Part shown: piece after piece, positions 39,761-49,197 of the stretch | Numbering within the stretch: the first letter of the stretch is position 1 | Layout: the number at the start of each line of letters is the position of its first letter | DNA from: Thiomonas delicata | GTDB taxonomy: Bacteria > Pseudomonadota > Gammaproteobacteria > Burkholderiales > Burkholderiaceae_C | Assembly: GCF_900088825.1 (NCBI RefSeq) | Contig: NZ_LT592170.1 | Coordinates: 1,957,471-2,021,470, forward strand | Direction of reading: 5' to 3' | DNA: 64,000 bases | Notes under the pieces: generated by a model | Databases searched by the model: none | What the model was told of the DNA's origin: nothing | Seen by the model: the letters and a program-made list of their open reading frames with translations, nothing else | Made by a program: the position numbers and the translations under genes

Positions 39761-40489
39761 TCAGGGCGCCTCGCCGCGCAGCCAGCGGGTTCGTTCCTCG
39801 GCCAGGACTTCATGCAGCGGCTGCTCCATCGCGCGCGCGATCTGCCCCTTCAGCGCGGCCAGCGTTGCAGGCTCGCGCTGCGCCGCAGCCCTTGCGAGTT
39901 GCGTCGCCTGCTGCAAGGCCAGGCCAGGTTCGGTGAGTTTGCACACCAGCCCCAGGGCGTGCGCGCGTTCGGCCGGCATGGCGGCGTCGAGCAGACTCAA
40001 CTCGGCGAGCGCGCTGCGCGGAAGGGACTGCGCCGCCAGCCACAGCGCGCCGACGTTGCGGCCGCTCGTCTGGCTGGCGGCCGGCAAGACGAAGCGGGCA
40101 TGGCGCGCGGCGACGATGAGGTCGCATGCCAGCGCCAGCGCCAGTCCGGCGCCGCTGGCCTGTCCCTCGACGGCCGCGATCGTGAGCTTGTCGCTTTCGC
40201 GCAGCGCCAGCAGCCAGTCGTGCAGCGCGTCGACGAACGCTGGCGCGTTCCCGTCCCGCGCCATCTCGCCAGCGGGACGCGCGGGCGCCGGCACGCCGGC
40301 GCAGAACTGCTCGGCGCTGCCCGTGAGCACGATGACGCCGATATCGGGATCGCGCAGTGCGGTCGACAGGGCTTCGATGCCGGCATGCGCCGTCTCCGGG
40401 GTCATGGTCGGACCGGCGCTGCCGAGCTGCAGGTTCAGCACGCAAACGCGCGCGTCGGCGCCTGCAGGTTCGTCGTAGGTTTGGGCCAT
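39761..40489 (-). CDS. crotonase/enoyl-CoA hydratase-like protein, degenerate active site (242 aa)
   Basis: Belongs to the crotonase fold. The oxyanion-hole strand is EQFCAGVPAPAR and the second loop VEGQASGAGLALALACDLI is recognisable. The catalytic Glu-bearing loops usual in hydratases (PE followed by GxxPGxGGTQ) are replaced by VLPAASQTSGRNVGALWLAA, so hydration of enoyl-CoA is doubtful. It could be an isomerase/hydrolase of the family or a non-catalytic member. Start ATG at 40489. Confidence 0.72.
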   Translation of the reverse strand: MAQTYDEPAGADARVCVLNLQLGSAGPTMTPETAHAGIEALSTALRDPDIGVIVLTGSAEQFCAGVPAPARPAGEMARDGNAPAFVDALHDWLLALRESDKLTIAAVEGQASGAGLALALACDLIVAARHARFVLPAASQTSGRNVGALWLAAQSLPRSALAELSLLDAAMPAERAHALGLVCKLTEPGLALQQATQLARAAAQREPATLAALKGQIARAMEQPLHEVLAEERTRWLRGEAP

Positions 40490-40554
40490 GGCAAGGGTCT
40501 CCTGAAGGGGTGCGCGGGGGCCTGTGCGGAAAAGCGCATTTTTGCAAAATGGTT

Positions 40555-40577
40555 CACGAAATCTCGATTTTCGTGAG
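40555..40577. promoter_or_regulatory. 8-bp inverted repeat operator candidate
   Basis: TCACGAAA-tctcgat-TTTCGTGA, perfect arms, lies in the 171-base gap between the divergent crotonase-like gene and the FimV-like gene. No T-run follows, so an operator is more likely than a terminator. Confidence 0.45.
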
Positions 40578-40660
40578 GTGCGTCAAGCAAATTCGCGTCG
40601 TATCGACTGATAGAGTCGAATCGCATCGAAATGGCCCGATTTTTCATCAGGATTGTCCAC

Positions 40661-42673
40661 ATGTTTCGCCGTCCGGACTTCACGTGGCGCATGCTCCGCC
40701 TGCCGACATGGCTCAAGCCGGTCCTGGCCGCAGGCGCGGTGCTGGCGGCCATGCCTGCGCAGGCCTTGCTGCTGGAGCCGCCGCAGACATATGCCGTTCT
40801 CGGGCAGCCCTTGCGTGTGGACATCCCGGTGCGCCTGGATGCTTCGGAACAACTGGCATCCAACTGCGTGCAGGCCCAGGCCGATGTTGGCAGCGATGCC
40901 CTGCGACAGGATCTGCTCGTCGTGACCTTGCGGCATCTGGGCAGCGCGGAGGACGGCATCCGGGTTCGGTCCACCGTACCCATGACCGAACCCTATGTCG
41001 TGCTCACAGTCAAGCTCGGCTGCCAGTTCCAGCGCACCCAGCAGTACACGCTGCTTGTCAACCCGCCGACGCCAGAACTGCCCGTGGTGCCCATCGACGC
41101 GGCAACCGCGGTTTCGCCCCGGCACCCGGCTGTGGCCCCGGCGGTCAAGGCGAAGGTCCGCAATGGCCATGCCGCTGAGCTCCCCGCATCGAATCCCCAG
41201 GAAAGTTGGGCCGATGCGGGACGGCAAGCCGCACGGCGCGCGGCGGGCACACGCAAACCTTCGCTTCCCCATCGCGTGCGTCCAAGAGTCACGGCGCGCC
41301 ACGCGGCGCTGGCTGCGCACGCCAAGCCCGGCAGCGAACTCAAGCTGGACTGGCTGTCGACCGAGCTTGCGCCATCGTCCTCGCTGCGCCTGTCCACCGC
41401 GCTGTCTGTGCCTGGAAAGACGGACATGCGCAACGTTGCGGAGGCTGCGAACGGCCCCGACGCCAGCGTCCCAACCGTTTCGCCAGCGCGCGCCACGCAG
41501 GTCGATCTCGACAGGAAAATCAATGCGCTGACCTCTCAGATCGCGGAACTCAAGGCCGCGCGCTTGCGGGACGACGGCGAATGGCTCCGGCTTCGGGAGC
41601 AAATGGAACGAATGACCGCGGCGCAAAGCAGCCGCCGCATGTCGATTGACGTCCTGGGCGGACTGGCCGCGGGTTTCGCTTTGCTGAGTCTGTGGTTGTG
41701 GCGCGAGCTTGGCCGCCGCGCGACCCTGGGGGAGCGGTGGCTTCCGACCGCGGCTCCCGAGGCGCCGGCCGATGCCGTGCCGGCCGCTGCAGATGAAGCG
41801 CGACACCCGGAGGACAGCGGGCCTTCCACCTGGCCTCCGGAACAGCATCAAGGCCATGGCGTTCCAGCCGAAGCCGAAGCCGCGCGAACCGTCGCCCAGA
41901 CCACGCAAGCGGCTGACTGGGGCGTGCAGGAAACGGTGGAAAGGAAGGCCTACACCCAGCCGCTTTCGGGCGTGGAATTGGTGCAGATCGACGAAATGAT
42001 GGATCTGCGCCAGCTGGCCGAATTCTTCATAGGCATCGACGATCCGCAACAGGCCATCGTCGTGATGGAGAAGGCGCTGAACGATGCCAGTGGCGGGTCG
42101 CTAGCCTTGCCCTATCTCTATCTGTTCGGCCTGTACCGCCAGCACGGCCGCAAGCAGGATTACGAGGCCTTGCTGGTGCGTTTCAAGCATCGCTTCAATG
42201 TGCAAATTCCGCCCTGGGACGAGCCGCTCGTCGGCCCGGGGCGCGATCTTGAGGCCTATCCGCGCGCGCTTGCACTCATTTGCGAGACCTGGGATCTGCC
42301 GCCCATGCTCACTGTGATCGAACGCATGCTGCTGGATGACCCCAGTAGGCGCCGCATGGGATTCGAGCTTCCCGCCTATCGCGATCTGCTCGATTTGTAC
42401 GCCGTTGCCCGCGACCTGAGCCGCAACCCCGTCCAGCCCAAGGACCAGCGGCCGGTGCCGGTTTTCGACGAGCATTCCGATCTCGATCTGCCGCTGTCCC
42501 TGATCTCGCTGTCCCTGGCCCCGCTGGAGACCGTCAGCAAGCCGTCGCAAGTCGCGGCATCAGGTCCAGCGCCGCAAACTCCGCTGGATTTCACCCTGGG
42601 GGCGGATACCCAGGCGCTGCCGGCAACACCGGATGCCGTGTCGCCTTCCCCTTCCGGCAGTGCGCTTGGCTAG
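40661..42673 (+). CDS. FimV-like inner-membrane protein (670 aa)
   Basis: Envelope scaffold in the FimV style (polar organisation, type IV pilus or twitching). The N-terminal signal/anchor ends near residue 36. A periplasmic FimV N-domain follows (YAVLGQPLRVDIPVRL). Then come a low-complexity linker, a coiled coil around 288-325 (DLDRKINALTSQIAELKAA), one membrane helix at about 331-349, and a cytoplasmic acidic/helical part with ELVQIDEMMDLRQLAEFFIG. LysM is not apparent. CAGGA lies 8 bases before the ATG at 40661; an ATG at 40631 is possible. Its stop overlaps the stop of the convergent aminotransferase gene. Confidence 0.72.
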   Translation: MFRRPDFTWRMLRLPTWLKPVLAAGAVLAAMPAQALLLEPPQTYAVLGQPLRVDIPVRLDASEQLASNCVQAQADVGSDALRQDLLVVTLRHLGSAEDGIRVRSTVPMTEPYVVLTVKLGCQFQRTQQYTLLVNPPTPELPVVPIDAATAVSPRHPAVAPAVKAKVRNGHAAELPASNPQESWADAGRQAARRAAGTRKPSLPHRVRPRVTARHAALAAHAKPGSELKLDWLSTELAPSSSLRLSTALSVPGKTDMRNVAEAANGPDASVPTVSPARATQVDLDRKINALTSQIAELKAARLRDDGEWLRLREQMERMTAAQSSRRMSIDVLGGLAAGFALLSLWLWRELGRRATLGERWLPTAAPEAPADAVPAAADEARHPEDSGPSTWPPEQHQGHGVPAEAEAARTVAQTTQAADWGVQETVERKAYTQPLSGVELVQIDEMMDLRQLAEFFIGIDDPQQAIVVMEKALNDASGGSLALPYLYLFGLYRQHGRKQDYEALLVRFKHRFNVQIPPWDEPLVGPGRDLEAYPRALALICETWDLPPMLTVIERMLLDDPSRRRMGFELPAYRDLLDLYAVARDLSRNPVQPKDQRPVPVFDEHSDLDLPLSLISLSLAPLETVSKPSQVAASGPAPQTPLDFTLGADTQALPATPDAVSPSPSGSALG

Positions 42674-43860
42674 AGCCGTGCCAGGCGTTCCAGCGCGGCG
42701 TCCAGCGTGGCTTCGCGCTTGGCGAAGCAAAAGCGCACGGTGCTGCGCTCGACCGGGTCCGGATGGAAGGCCGACAGCGGAATGGCGGCCACGCCCACTT
42801 CGCGCGTGAGCCACTCGCAGAACGCGGCCTCGGGCAGATCGCTGACGGCCCCATAGTCGGCGCATTGGAAATACGTGCCCTCGCAGGGCAACAGCCGAAG
42901 GCGGGTCGAGGCCAGTCCGGCGCGGAAGCGGTCACGCTTGGCCTGGTAGAAGGCGGGCAGGTTCAGATGCGCCTCGGGCTGCGTGCGCAGGTAGTGGGCC
43001 AGCCCGTGCTGCATCGGCGTGTTCACGGTGAACACATTGAACTGGTGCACCTTGCGGAATTCGCGCGTCAGCTCGCGTGGCGCCGCGACCATGCCCACCT
43101 TCCATCCGGTGACGTGGTAGGTCTTGCCGAAGCTCGAGACGACGAAGCTGCGCGCCGCCAGCTGCGGGTAGGCCGCCGCGCTGTGGTGCGTGGCGCCGTC
43201 GAACACCATGTGCTCGTACACCTCGTCGGAGATCAGCACGATGTCGGTGGGCGCGAGCAAGGTGCCCAGGCGCTGCATGTCCTGCGCGGTCCAGACCCGG
43301 CCGCTGGGGTTGTGCGGCGAATTCACCAGCATCGCCCGGGTCCGGGGCGTGATGGCGGCGGCGATGGCGTCGAAGTCAGGGCGGTAGTGCGCATCCAGCG
43401 GCACGAAACGCGCGACCCCGCCGGCCAGCGCGATCGCCGGCGCGTAACTGTCGTAGGCGGGGGTCAGCACGATGACTTCGTCGCCCGGATGCACAACGGC
43501 CAGGACGGCGGTGAGCAGGGCCTGCGTGGCGCCGGCCGTGATGGTGATCTCCTCGCCGGGGTCGTAGGCCGCGCCGTGGAGGGCCTCGATCTTCTCGGCC
43601 AGGGCTTCGCGCAACAGCGGCACGCCGGCCATCGGCGGATACTGGTTGTGGCCCGCGCGCATCGCGGCGTTGACGGCTTCGGGGAGCTTGGGGTCAGGGT
43701 CGAAGTCGGGGAAACCCTGGCCGAGGTTGATGGCGCCGCATTGCTGCGCCAGCGCCGACATCACGGTGAAAATGGTGGTGCCGACCTGGGGCAGCCGGCT
43801 GCGCAGCGCGGGGCTGACCGGATGCTCGGCAGCGGTTCTGGAGTGTTGAACGGCGGACAT
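42670..43860 (-). CDS. class I/II PLP aminotransferase, methionine/kynurenine type (396 aa)
   Basis: Fold-type I aminotransferase of the YbdL/KAT branch, using methionine, glutamine or aromatic amino acids. NLGQGFPDFDP, HNQYPPMAGVP, the Asn of NSPHNPSGR and the PLP Lys in SSFGKTYHVTGWKVG are clear. Length matches YbdL (386). The ATG at 43860 is 16 bases after the cysB-like gene, so an operon is likely. The stop codon shares the palindrome CTAG with the FimV-like stop. Confidence 0.88.
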   Translation of the reverse strand: MSAVQHSRTAAEHPVSPALRSRLPQVGTTIFTVMSALAQQCGAINLGQGFPDFDPDPKLPEAVNAAMRAGHNQYPPMAGVPLLREALAEKIEALHGAAYDPGEEITITAGATQALLTAVLAVVHPGDEVIVLTPAYDSYAPAIALAGGVARFVPLDAHYRPDFDAIAAAITPRTRAMLVNSPHNPSGRVWTAQDMQRLGTLLAPTDIVLISDEVYEHMVFDGATHHSAAAYPQLAARSFVVSSFGKTYHVTGWKVGMVAAPRELTREFRKVHQFNVFTVNTPMQHGLAHYLRTQPEAHLNLPAFYQAKRDRFRAGLASTRLRLLPCEGTYFQCADYGAVSDLPEAAFCEWLTREVGVAAIPLSAFHPDPVERSTVRFCFAKREATLDAALERLARL

Positions 43861-43876
43861 GGCGGTGACATGAAGT

Positions 43877-44821
43877 TCAGATCGAGAAATTCTCGTCGCT
43901 CTGGCCGCGCAGCACCTGCTCGACCAGCTTGCGCGACAGACGTTGCGACAACAACTCGGTGAGCACGAAGACGAAGCCACGCTGGTACACGCCGCGCTTG
44001 AACGCGACGCGTGCGAGATTGTGGCCGAACAGCTGCCCGGCGGGCCTGGCGCGAAGCTGGGTGTCGCGCTCCGGGTTGAACGCCATCTCGGCGATCAAGC
44101 CCACGCCGAGTTCCAGTTCGACATAGGTCTTGAGCACGTCCGAGTCGGTGGCTTCCATCACGATCTGGGGCGCGAGTCCCTGCTGCGCAAAGGCCTGGTC
44201 GATGCGCTTGCGGCCGGTGAAGGCGGGGTCGTAGGTGACGAGCGGGTACCGCGCCAGTTCGGCGAGCGACAGGTCCGCGCAGTCGTTGAGCGGATGGTTC
44301 AGCGGAGTCACCACCAAATGCTGCCATTCGTAGCATGGCAGCGTGACCAGTTCGGCATGCTCGGCCAAGCTCTCGGTGGCCAGACCGATGGCGGCCCGCT
44401 CGTCCAGCACCGCCTGGGCAACCTGGTCCGGGTTGCCTTGCATCAGGTGCACCTGGACACGCGGGAAACGCCTGCGGAACTCGGCGATGACCTGCGGCAG
44501 GCGGTAGCGGGCCTGGGTGTGGGTGGCGGCGATGGTGAGCTGGCCGCTGTCCTGGGCCGCGTAGTTCTGGCCGATGCGCTTGAGGTTGTTGACCTCGCGA
44601 AGAATGACTTCCACGCTGCGCAGGACTTCCTCGCCAGGGGCCGTGAGCTTGCGGATGCGCCTGCCATGGCGGCTGAAAATCTCCACCCCCAGCTCGTCTT
44701 CCAACTCGATGATGGCTTTGGAGACGCCGGGTTGCGAGGTGAACAGCGCGCGCGCCGCCTCGGAGAGATTGAAGTTGTGGCGTACCGCTTCCTGCAGGAA
44801 GCGGAACTGGTGCAGATTCAT
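43877..44821 (-). CDS. cysB: LysR-type regulator, CysB-like (314 aa)
   Basis: Transcription factor controlling sulfur assimilation. The N-terminal wHTH starts MNLHQFRFLQEAVRHNFNLS and continues through SQPGVSKAIIELEDELG, the CysB/Cbl pattern rather than generic LysR. The effector domain contains QLTIAATHTQARYRLP (sulfate/acetylserine site, Thr-rich) and TYDPAFTGRKRI. Length is close to CysB (324). In a sulfur oxidiser it would balance assimilation against oxidation. Next on the strand is the aminotransferase; upstream is lptG, 36 bases away. Confidence 0.9.
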   Translation of the reverse strand: MNLHQFRFLQEAVRHNFNLSEAARALFTSQPGVSKAIIELEDELGVEIFSRHGRRIRKLTAPGEEVLRSVEVILREVNNLKRIGQNYAAQDSGQLTIAATHTQARYRLPQVIAEFRRRFPRVQVHLMQGNPDQVAQAVLDERAAIGLATESLAEHAELVTLPCYEWQHLVVTPLNHPLNDCADLSLAELARYPLVTYDPAFTGRKRIDQAFAQQGLAPQIVMEATDSDVLKTYVELELGVGLIAEMAFNPERDTQLRARPAGQLFGHNLARVAFKRGVYQRGFVFVLTELLSQRLSRKLVEQVLRGQSDENFSI

Positions 44822-44857
44822 GGCATGCGGCCGAGGCGAAGACTTGGAGTGGAGGAC

Positions 44858-45958
44858 TCAGCGGAACTGCACGCGCCAGACGAAGAAAACCAGCGCGGAG
44901 CCAGTATAGAACATGTAGGGCAGGGCGGCGGCAAGCCAGGTCGGCCAACTCGCCAGCAGACCCAGACGCGACGTGAGGGTGTTCAGGAGAATGAAGCTGA
45001 TGCCCAGCATGATGCCGCCGAACACCTTCCAGCTGATCTGGCCCGAACGCCCATGGAGATAGGCGAATGGCAGCGCCAGCATCATCATCACCACGGCGCT
45101 GAGCGGGTAGAGCAATTTGCGCCACAGCGCGATTTCATCGCGCTGCACCGCTTGGCCATTGGCCCGCAGATGACCGATGTAGCGCCACAGATCCACCACC
45201 GACATGCGCTCGGGACTGAGCAGCAGCACATCGAGCACGCTGGGCGAGACCGACGTCCGCCAGGGCAGCTCGGCTTCATGCCGCACGTCCAAAGCCTTGC
45301 CGGGCTGGGTCGGGATTGCGACCGACGTCACCTGGCGCAGCAGCCAGGTCCCTCCGCTTTGGTACACGGCGCTGGCGGCGTGGATCGTCTGCAGGAGTTG
45401 CGCGCCGTCGCCAAGGACATAGACATGCACGCCGCGCAGCTCGCCCGAGGCCGTCACGCTGCGGATGTTGATCATCTGGTCGTCCTTCCCGCCCTGCCGG
45501 TTGCGCAGCCACAGTCCAGAACTGAGGTTGGTGCCGAAATGGCCGCCTTGCGAGCGGGCCTGCATGGTGGCGGCGACGCGTTCGGCAATCGGCGAGACGA
45601 ACTCCCCCAGCGCGAAGATCAGCACCGAGAACGCCAGGCCCAGGCCGAGCAATAGCGTCAGCGCCCGGCGCGGGCTGAGCCCCGACATGCGCATGACGGT
45701 GAATTCCGACGAGGCCGCCAGACTCGCCAGCACGTACACGGTGCCGGTCAGCGCCGCGATCGGCAGCACTTCGTAGGCGCGGTTCGGCAACTGCAGCGAG
45801 ACCAGCAGCAAGGTGTGCGCGAGCGAGGCGCCGGACTCGGCGGTATTGCTCAGCTCGTTGATCACATCGAGAAAAAACAGCAGGCCCAGAAACACCAGCA
45901 GCACAAGACCGCTGGCAGAAGCGATCTGCAAGGACAGGTAGCGTCGCAGGGTGCGCAT
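44858..45958 (-). CDS. lptG: LPS export permease LptG (366 aa)
   Basis: Inner-membrane half of the LptB2FG transporter moving LPS to the Lpt bridge. MRTLRRYLSLQIASASGLVL begins helix 1. A group of helices near 60-115 contains the coupling EFTVMRMSGLSPRRAL. The periplasmic beta-jellyroll lies between about 130 and 270, then three final helices. ATG at 45958, 10 bases after lptF. Confidence 0.93.
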   Translation of the reverse strand: MRTLRRYLSLQIASASGLVLLVFLGLLFFLDVINELSNTAESGASLAHTLLLVSLQLPNRAYEVLPIAALTGTVYVLASLAASSEFTVMRMSGLSPRRALTLLLGLGLAFSVLIFALGEFVSPIAERVAATMQARSQGGHFGTNLSSGLWLRNRQGGKDDQMINIRSVTASGELRGVHVYVLGDGAQLLQTIHAASAVYQSGGTWLLRQVTSVAIPTQPGKALDVRHEAELPWRTSVSPSVLDVLLLSPERMSVVDLWRYIGHLRANGQAVQRDEIALWRKLLYPLSAVVMMMLALPFAYLHGRSGQISWKVFGGIMLGISFILLNTLTSRLGLLASWPTWLAAALPYMFYTGSALVFFVWRVQFR

Positions 45959-45968
45959 GATGCGGGAG

Positions 45969-47120
45969 TCAGGGCGCGGCGGTCGGCCCGGAGAGGCCGC
46001 CTGGTATGGCACGCGTTCCATGGCTGCGGGGCCAGGGCAGCAAGCCTTTGCGCAAAGCAAGTCCGAGGAGGAGCACCGCGGCTGTTCCGTGGAGCACGAG
46101 CAGTGCGATGGGCAAGCTCAGCTTGCCCTGGTCGATCCAGCCTTGCGTGGCATTCAGGAAGTTGATGTAGGTGAGGTAGATGAGCACCGCCACAATGAGC
46201 TGCAGCGCGCGTCCCGCGCGGGGATTGGTGGCCGCCAGCGGAACTGCCATGAGGGTGAGCAGCACTGTGGAGATCGGGATGCCGATGCGCCACGAGAGCT
46301 CCCCGAGCCAGGCCGGGACCGTCGACATGGCGAGGGCCAGGGTGGAAATCTCGCGGCTGGGCGTATTCGCGAGGCGCACCGCCGTCGGTAGGGCCGCCGA
46401 GGGTGCGGGAGCGCTGAGCGACGACAGGCGAATGCCCATCTGCTTGAAACCCGTGATCTGGTAGTTGGCCTGTCCCTGTGCATGGCTGTAGCGGTGGCCG
46501 TTGGCCAGCATCAGATAGCGTGAGCCGTCGAGATTCTGCAGTTTGGCTGACTGAGCCAGGGTGATCGTTTCCTGGCCTGCGCTCTTGTCGCGAATGAAGA
46601 TGTCGTGGGCCAGGCCATCCGCATCAGCGCCCTTGCCGATGAAAAAGACCCGTTTGCCGGAGGACGATTCGCGGAACTGTCCAGGCGCCACGCGGGCAAG
46701 ATCCGAGCGTTGTTCGAAGCGGTCGCGCAGCGCCGCGTTCTGCTGGTTGGCCCAGGGCCAGGCGACGAGCGTGAGGGCGGCGATGGCCAGCACGATGGGC
46801 GTCGAAAAGCGCAGGACGGTGCGGAAGTACTGCATCGGCGTTACGCCGGCACCGGCCCAGATCACCATCTCCGAGTCGCGGTGCATGCGTGAGAAGCTCA
46901 TCAGGACCGCGATGAACAGGGCCAGGCCCAGAATGAACTGGAGATAGGTCAGACAGGCCAGGCCAATCAGCAGGAACAGGTCCTGCGGATTGGCCTGGCC
47001 TTCCGACGCCTGGCCCAGGACGCGGATGAGCATGAGCGTGAGTACCACTGAAAACAGCACGGTGAAGCTGCCGCCGAAATTGCGGGCCATTTCGCGGCGC
47101 AAGGAGGTGTCCAGCAGCAT
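45969..47120 (-). CDS. lptF: LPS export permease LptF (383 aa)
   Basis: Partner of LptG. It starts MLLDTSLRREMARNFGGSFTV, has RDSEMVIWAGAGVTPMQYF as the coupling helix, a periplasmic jellyroll (about 130-260) and a three-helix end with LSLPIALLVLHGTAAVLLLG. Length fits (366-383). It is divergent from pepA with 111 bases between, the arrangement also found in E. coli and many betaproteobacteria. Confidence 0.93.
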   Translation of the reverse strand: MLLDTSLRREMARNFGGSFTVLFSVVLTLMLIRVLGQASEGQANPQDLFLLIGLACLTYLQFILGLALFIAVLMSFSRMHRDSEMVIWAGAGVTPMQYFRTVLRFSTPIVLAIAALTLVAWPWANQQNAALRDRFEQRSDLARVAPGQFRESSSGKRVFFIGKGADADGLAHDIFIRDKSAGQETITLAQSAKLQNLDGSRYLMLANGHRYSHAQGQANYQITGFKQMGIRLSSLSAPAPSAALPTAVRLANTPSREISTLALAMSTVPAWLGELSWRIGIPISTVLLTLMAVPLAATNPRAGRALQLIVAVLIYLTYINFLNATQGWIDQGKLSLPIALLVLHGTAAVLLLGLALRKGLLPWPRSHGTRAIPGGLSGPTAAP

Positions 47121-47231
47121 CGGTCGGGCGGCGAGATCGGGCTTGGCGGGGGTGGCCGAGCGGAAGAACGGGGGGAGGCGAGGCGCTCCGGAAAGCCTGG
47201 TGGAATAATGCAGGCGTCATCAGGAGACCTC

Positions 47232-48710
47232 ATGAAATTTAGCATAGCCCCCTTGAAATCACTGGCCAGTCTGCAGACCGACGCCCTGGTGGTTTTCCTG
47301 CACCAGCCAGGGACGTCGTGCGGCTTGGTCGAGGCCGATATGGTGGACCCGGTCGCGGCCGAAGCCGCGCAGGACGGCGATTTCTCCGGTGCGCTTGGCA
47401 CCACGTACGTACGCAGCCGGCCGGCCGGCTTGGCGGCCAAGAGGCTGATCCTGGTCGGCCTGGGGGCGACTCCCGTATCCAGCGCGAGCTGGCTCAAGGC
47501 CGTGCAGGCCGCGGCCGGCGCACTCAAAACGCTTGCGGCGCGCCAGGTTCACTTGCTGGCGGCCGACGGAGAGGCGGTTCTGGCCGAACTGGCGCCGCGC
47601 GCCTTCGGCGACGCCGCCTACCGTTACACCGCCACGCGCAGACCCGAGCCTGACAAGGTCTACAAGGTGGACGCGGTGCATGTGCTGTCCCGCCATCCCC
47701 GTCAGGCGGCGGCGCTGAAGGCCCAGCTTGCGCGAACCGAGGCGGTTCAGGCCGGCATCGATCTCACCCGCAATCTGGCCAATCTGCCGGCCAACCACTG
47801 TACGCCGTCGCATCTTGCCAAGGCCGCGCAGGAGCTTGGCAAGCGTCATGGCATCAACGTGGAGGTGCTGGGCCGCGGCGAGATCGAGCGCCTGAAAATG
47901 GGCGCGTTTCTCGCCGTGGCCCAAGGCTCCGAGCAACCGCCGCGCTTCATCGTGCTGCGCTACGACGGCGCGGGCAGGAAGGATGCGCCGCACGTGCTGG
48001 TGGGCAAGGGCGTGACCTTCGACACGGGCGGCATCTCGATCAAACCCGCGGCCGAGATGGACGAGATGAAGTACGACATGTCGGGGGCCGCTTCGGTGCT
48101 GGGCGCCTTCGAGGCCATCGCGCGCATCAAGCCCAAGTTGAATCTGGTGGGCCTGATTCCGGCGACCGAAAACATGCCCGGAGGGCGCGCCGTCAAGCCG
48201 GGTGACGTGGTCACAAGCATGTCGGGTCAGACCATCGAGATCCTCAATACCGACGCCGAGGGTCGGCTCATCCTGTGTGACGCGCTGACCTATGCCGAAC
48301 GCTTCAAGCCGGCCAGCGTGATCGACATCGCCACGCTCACCGGAGCCTGCGTCATCGCGCTCGGTCATATCCACAGCGGCCTGTTCAGCCCGGACGACGC
48401 CTTGGCCGACGCCTTGCTTGACGCCGCGCGACAGGCGCAGGACAGTTGCTGGCGCATGCCGCTGGGCGACGATTATGCCGAGGGGCTCAAGACCAGCTTC
48501 GCCGACGTGGCCAATATCGCCGGCCGTGCGGCCGGCAGCGTCACGGCGGCATGCTTCCTGCAGCGTTTCGCCAAGGCCTATCGCTGGGCGCACCTGGACA
48601 TTGCGGGGACGGCGTGGAAGAGCGGCGCAGCCAAGGGAGCGACCGGCCGGCCCGTGGCGTTGCTGGTGCAGTATCTGCTCAACAGCGCCGAGACCGCGCG
48701 CAAGGCATGA
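47232..48710 (+). CDS. pepA: leucyl aminopeptidase (492 aa)
   Basis: Di-metal M17 aminopeptidase removing N-terminal residues; PepA in E. coli also binds DNA at Xer sites. The metal and catalytic residues lie in VGKGVTFDTGGISIKPAAEM (Lys and Asp) and NTDAEGRLILCDALTY (Asp, Glu, catalytic Arg). Length is normal (about 500). AGGAG is 6 bases before the ATG at 47232. It is followed by holC, a conserved pair. Confidence 0.95.
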   Translation: MKFSIAPLKSLASLQTDALVVFLHQPGTSCGLVEADMVDPVAAEAAQDGDFSGALGTTYVRSRPAGLAAKRLILVGLGATPVSSASWLKAVQAAAGALKTLAARQVHLLAADGEAVLAELAPRAFGDAAYRYTATRRPEPDKVYKVDAVHVLSRHPRQAAALKAQLARTEAVQAGIDLTRNLANLPANHCTPSHLAKAAQELGKRHGINVEVLGRGEIERLKMGAFLAVAQGSEQPPRFIVLRYDGAGRKDAPHVLVGKGVTFDTGGISIKPAAEMDEMKYDMSGAASVLGAFEAIARIKPKLNLVGLIPATENMPGGRAVKPGDVVTSMSGQTIEILNTDAEGRLILCDALTYAERFKPASVIDIATLTGACVIALGHIHSGLFSPDDALADALLDAARQAQDSCWRMPLGDDYAEGLKTSFADVANIAGRAAGSVTAACFLQRFAKAYRWAHLDIAGTAWKSGAAKGATGRPVALLVQYLLNSAETARKA

Positions 48711-48774
48711 CCATCTGCAAGGCACGGGCCAGTTCCGGCAGCGCCCGGCCCCTGCCGCGCCGCGGAGGAGGCGC

Positions 48775-49197
48775 ATGAGTTCAGTCGAGTTTCGCGTGGG
48801 CGCCGCGGACCCGCTGGCTTATGCTTGCGTGCTGCTTCGCGTCGCCGTCGCGAAAGGCGCCAGACTCGTGGTGCGCGCCGCGCCGTCGCAGATGGATGAC
48901 TTGGACGCGCGCCTATGGACCTTCTCCCAATTCGATTTTCTGCCGCATTGCCGCGCAGGCGATGCCCTGGCCCAGCGCACGCCGGTCGTGCTGACCGACG
49001 CGCCGGACTTGCGCAGCTTCGGCGACCGCGACTGCCTGGTGAATCTGGCGCCCGATCCCGCTTCGGGTTGGCAGGCTTTGCCGCGCGTGATCGAAATCGT
49101 GGGCACGTCCTCGGCGGACAGGCAGGCCGGGCGGTCGCGTTTCCGCGCCTATCGCGAAGCCGGAACTGAACCCACCACCCTGGAGATCGCAGCATGA
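48775..49197 (+). CDS. holC: DNA polymerase III chi subunit (140 aa)
   Basis: Chi subunit linking the clamp loader to SSB. SSVEFRVGAADPLAYACVLLR is the usual start, followed by DDLDARLWTFSQFDFLPHC and VLTDAPDLRSFGDRDCLVNL. Length matches HolC (147). GGAGGAGG precedes the ATG at 48775. The stop overlaps the next start. Confidence 0.92.
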   Translation: MSSVEFRVGAADPLAYACVLLRVAVAKGARLVVRAAPSQMDDLDARLWTFSQFDFLPHCRAGDALAQRTPVVLTDAPDLRSFGDRDCLVNLAPDPASGWQALPRVIEIVGTSSADRQAGRSRFRAYREAGTEPTTLEIAA

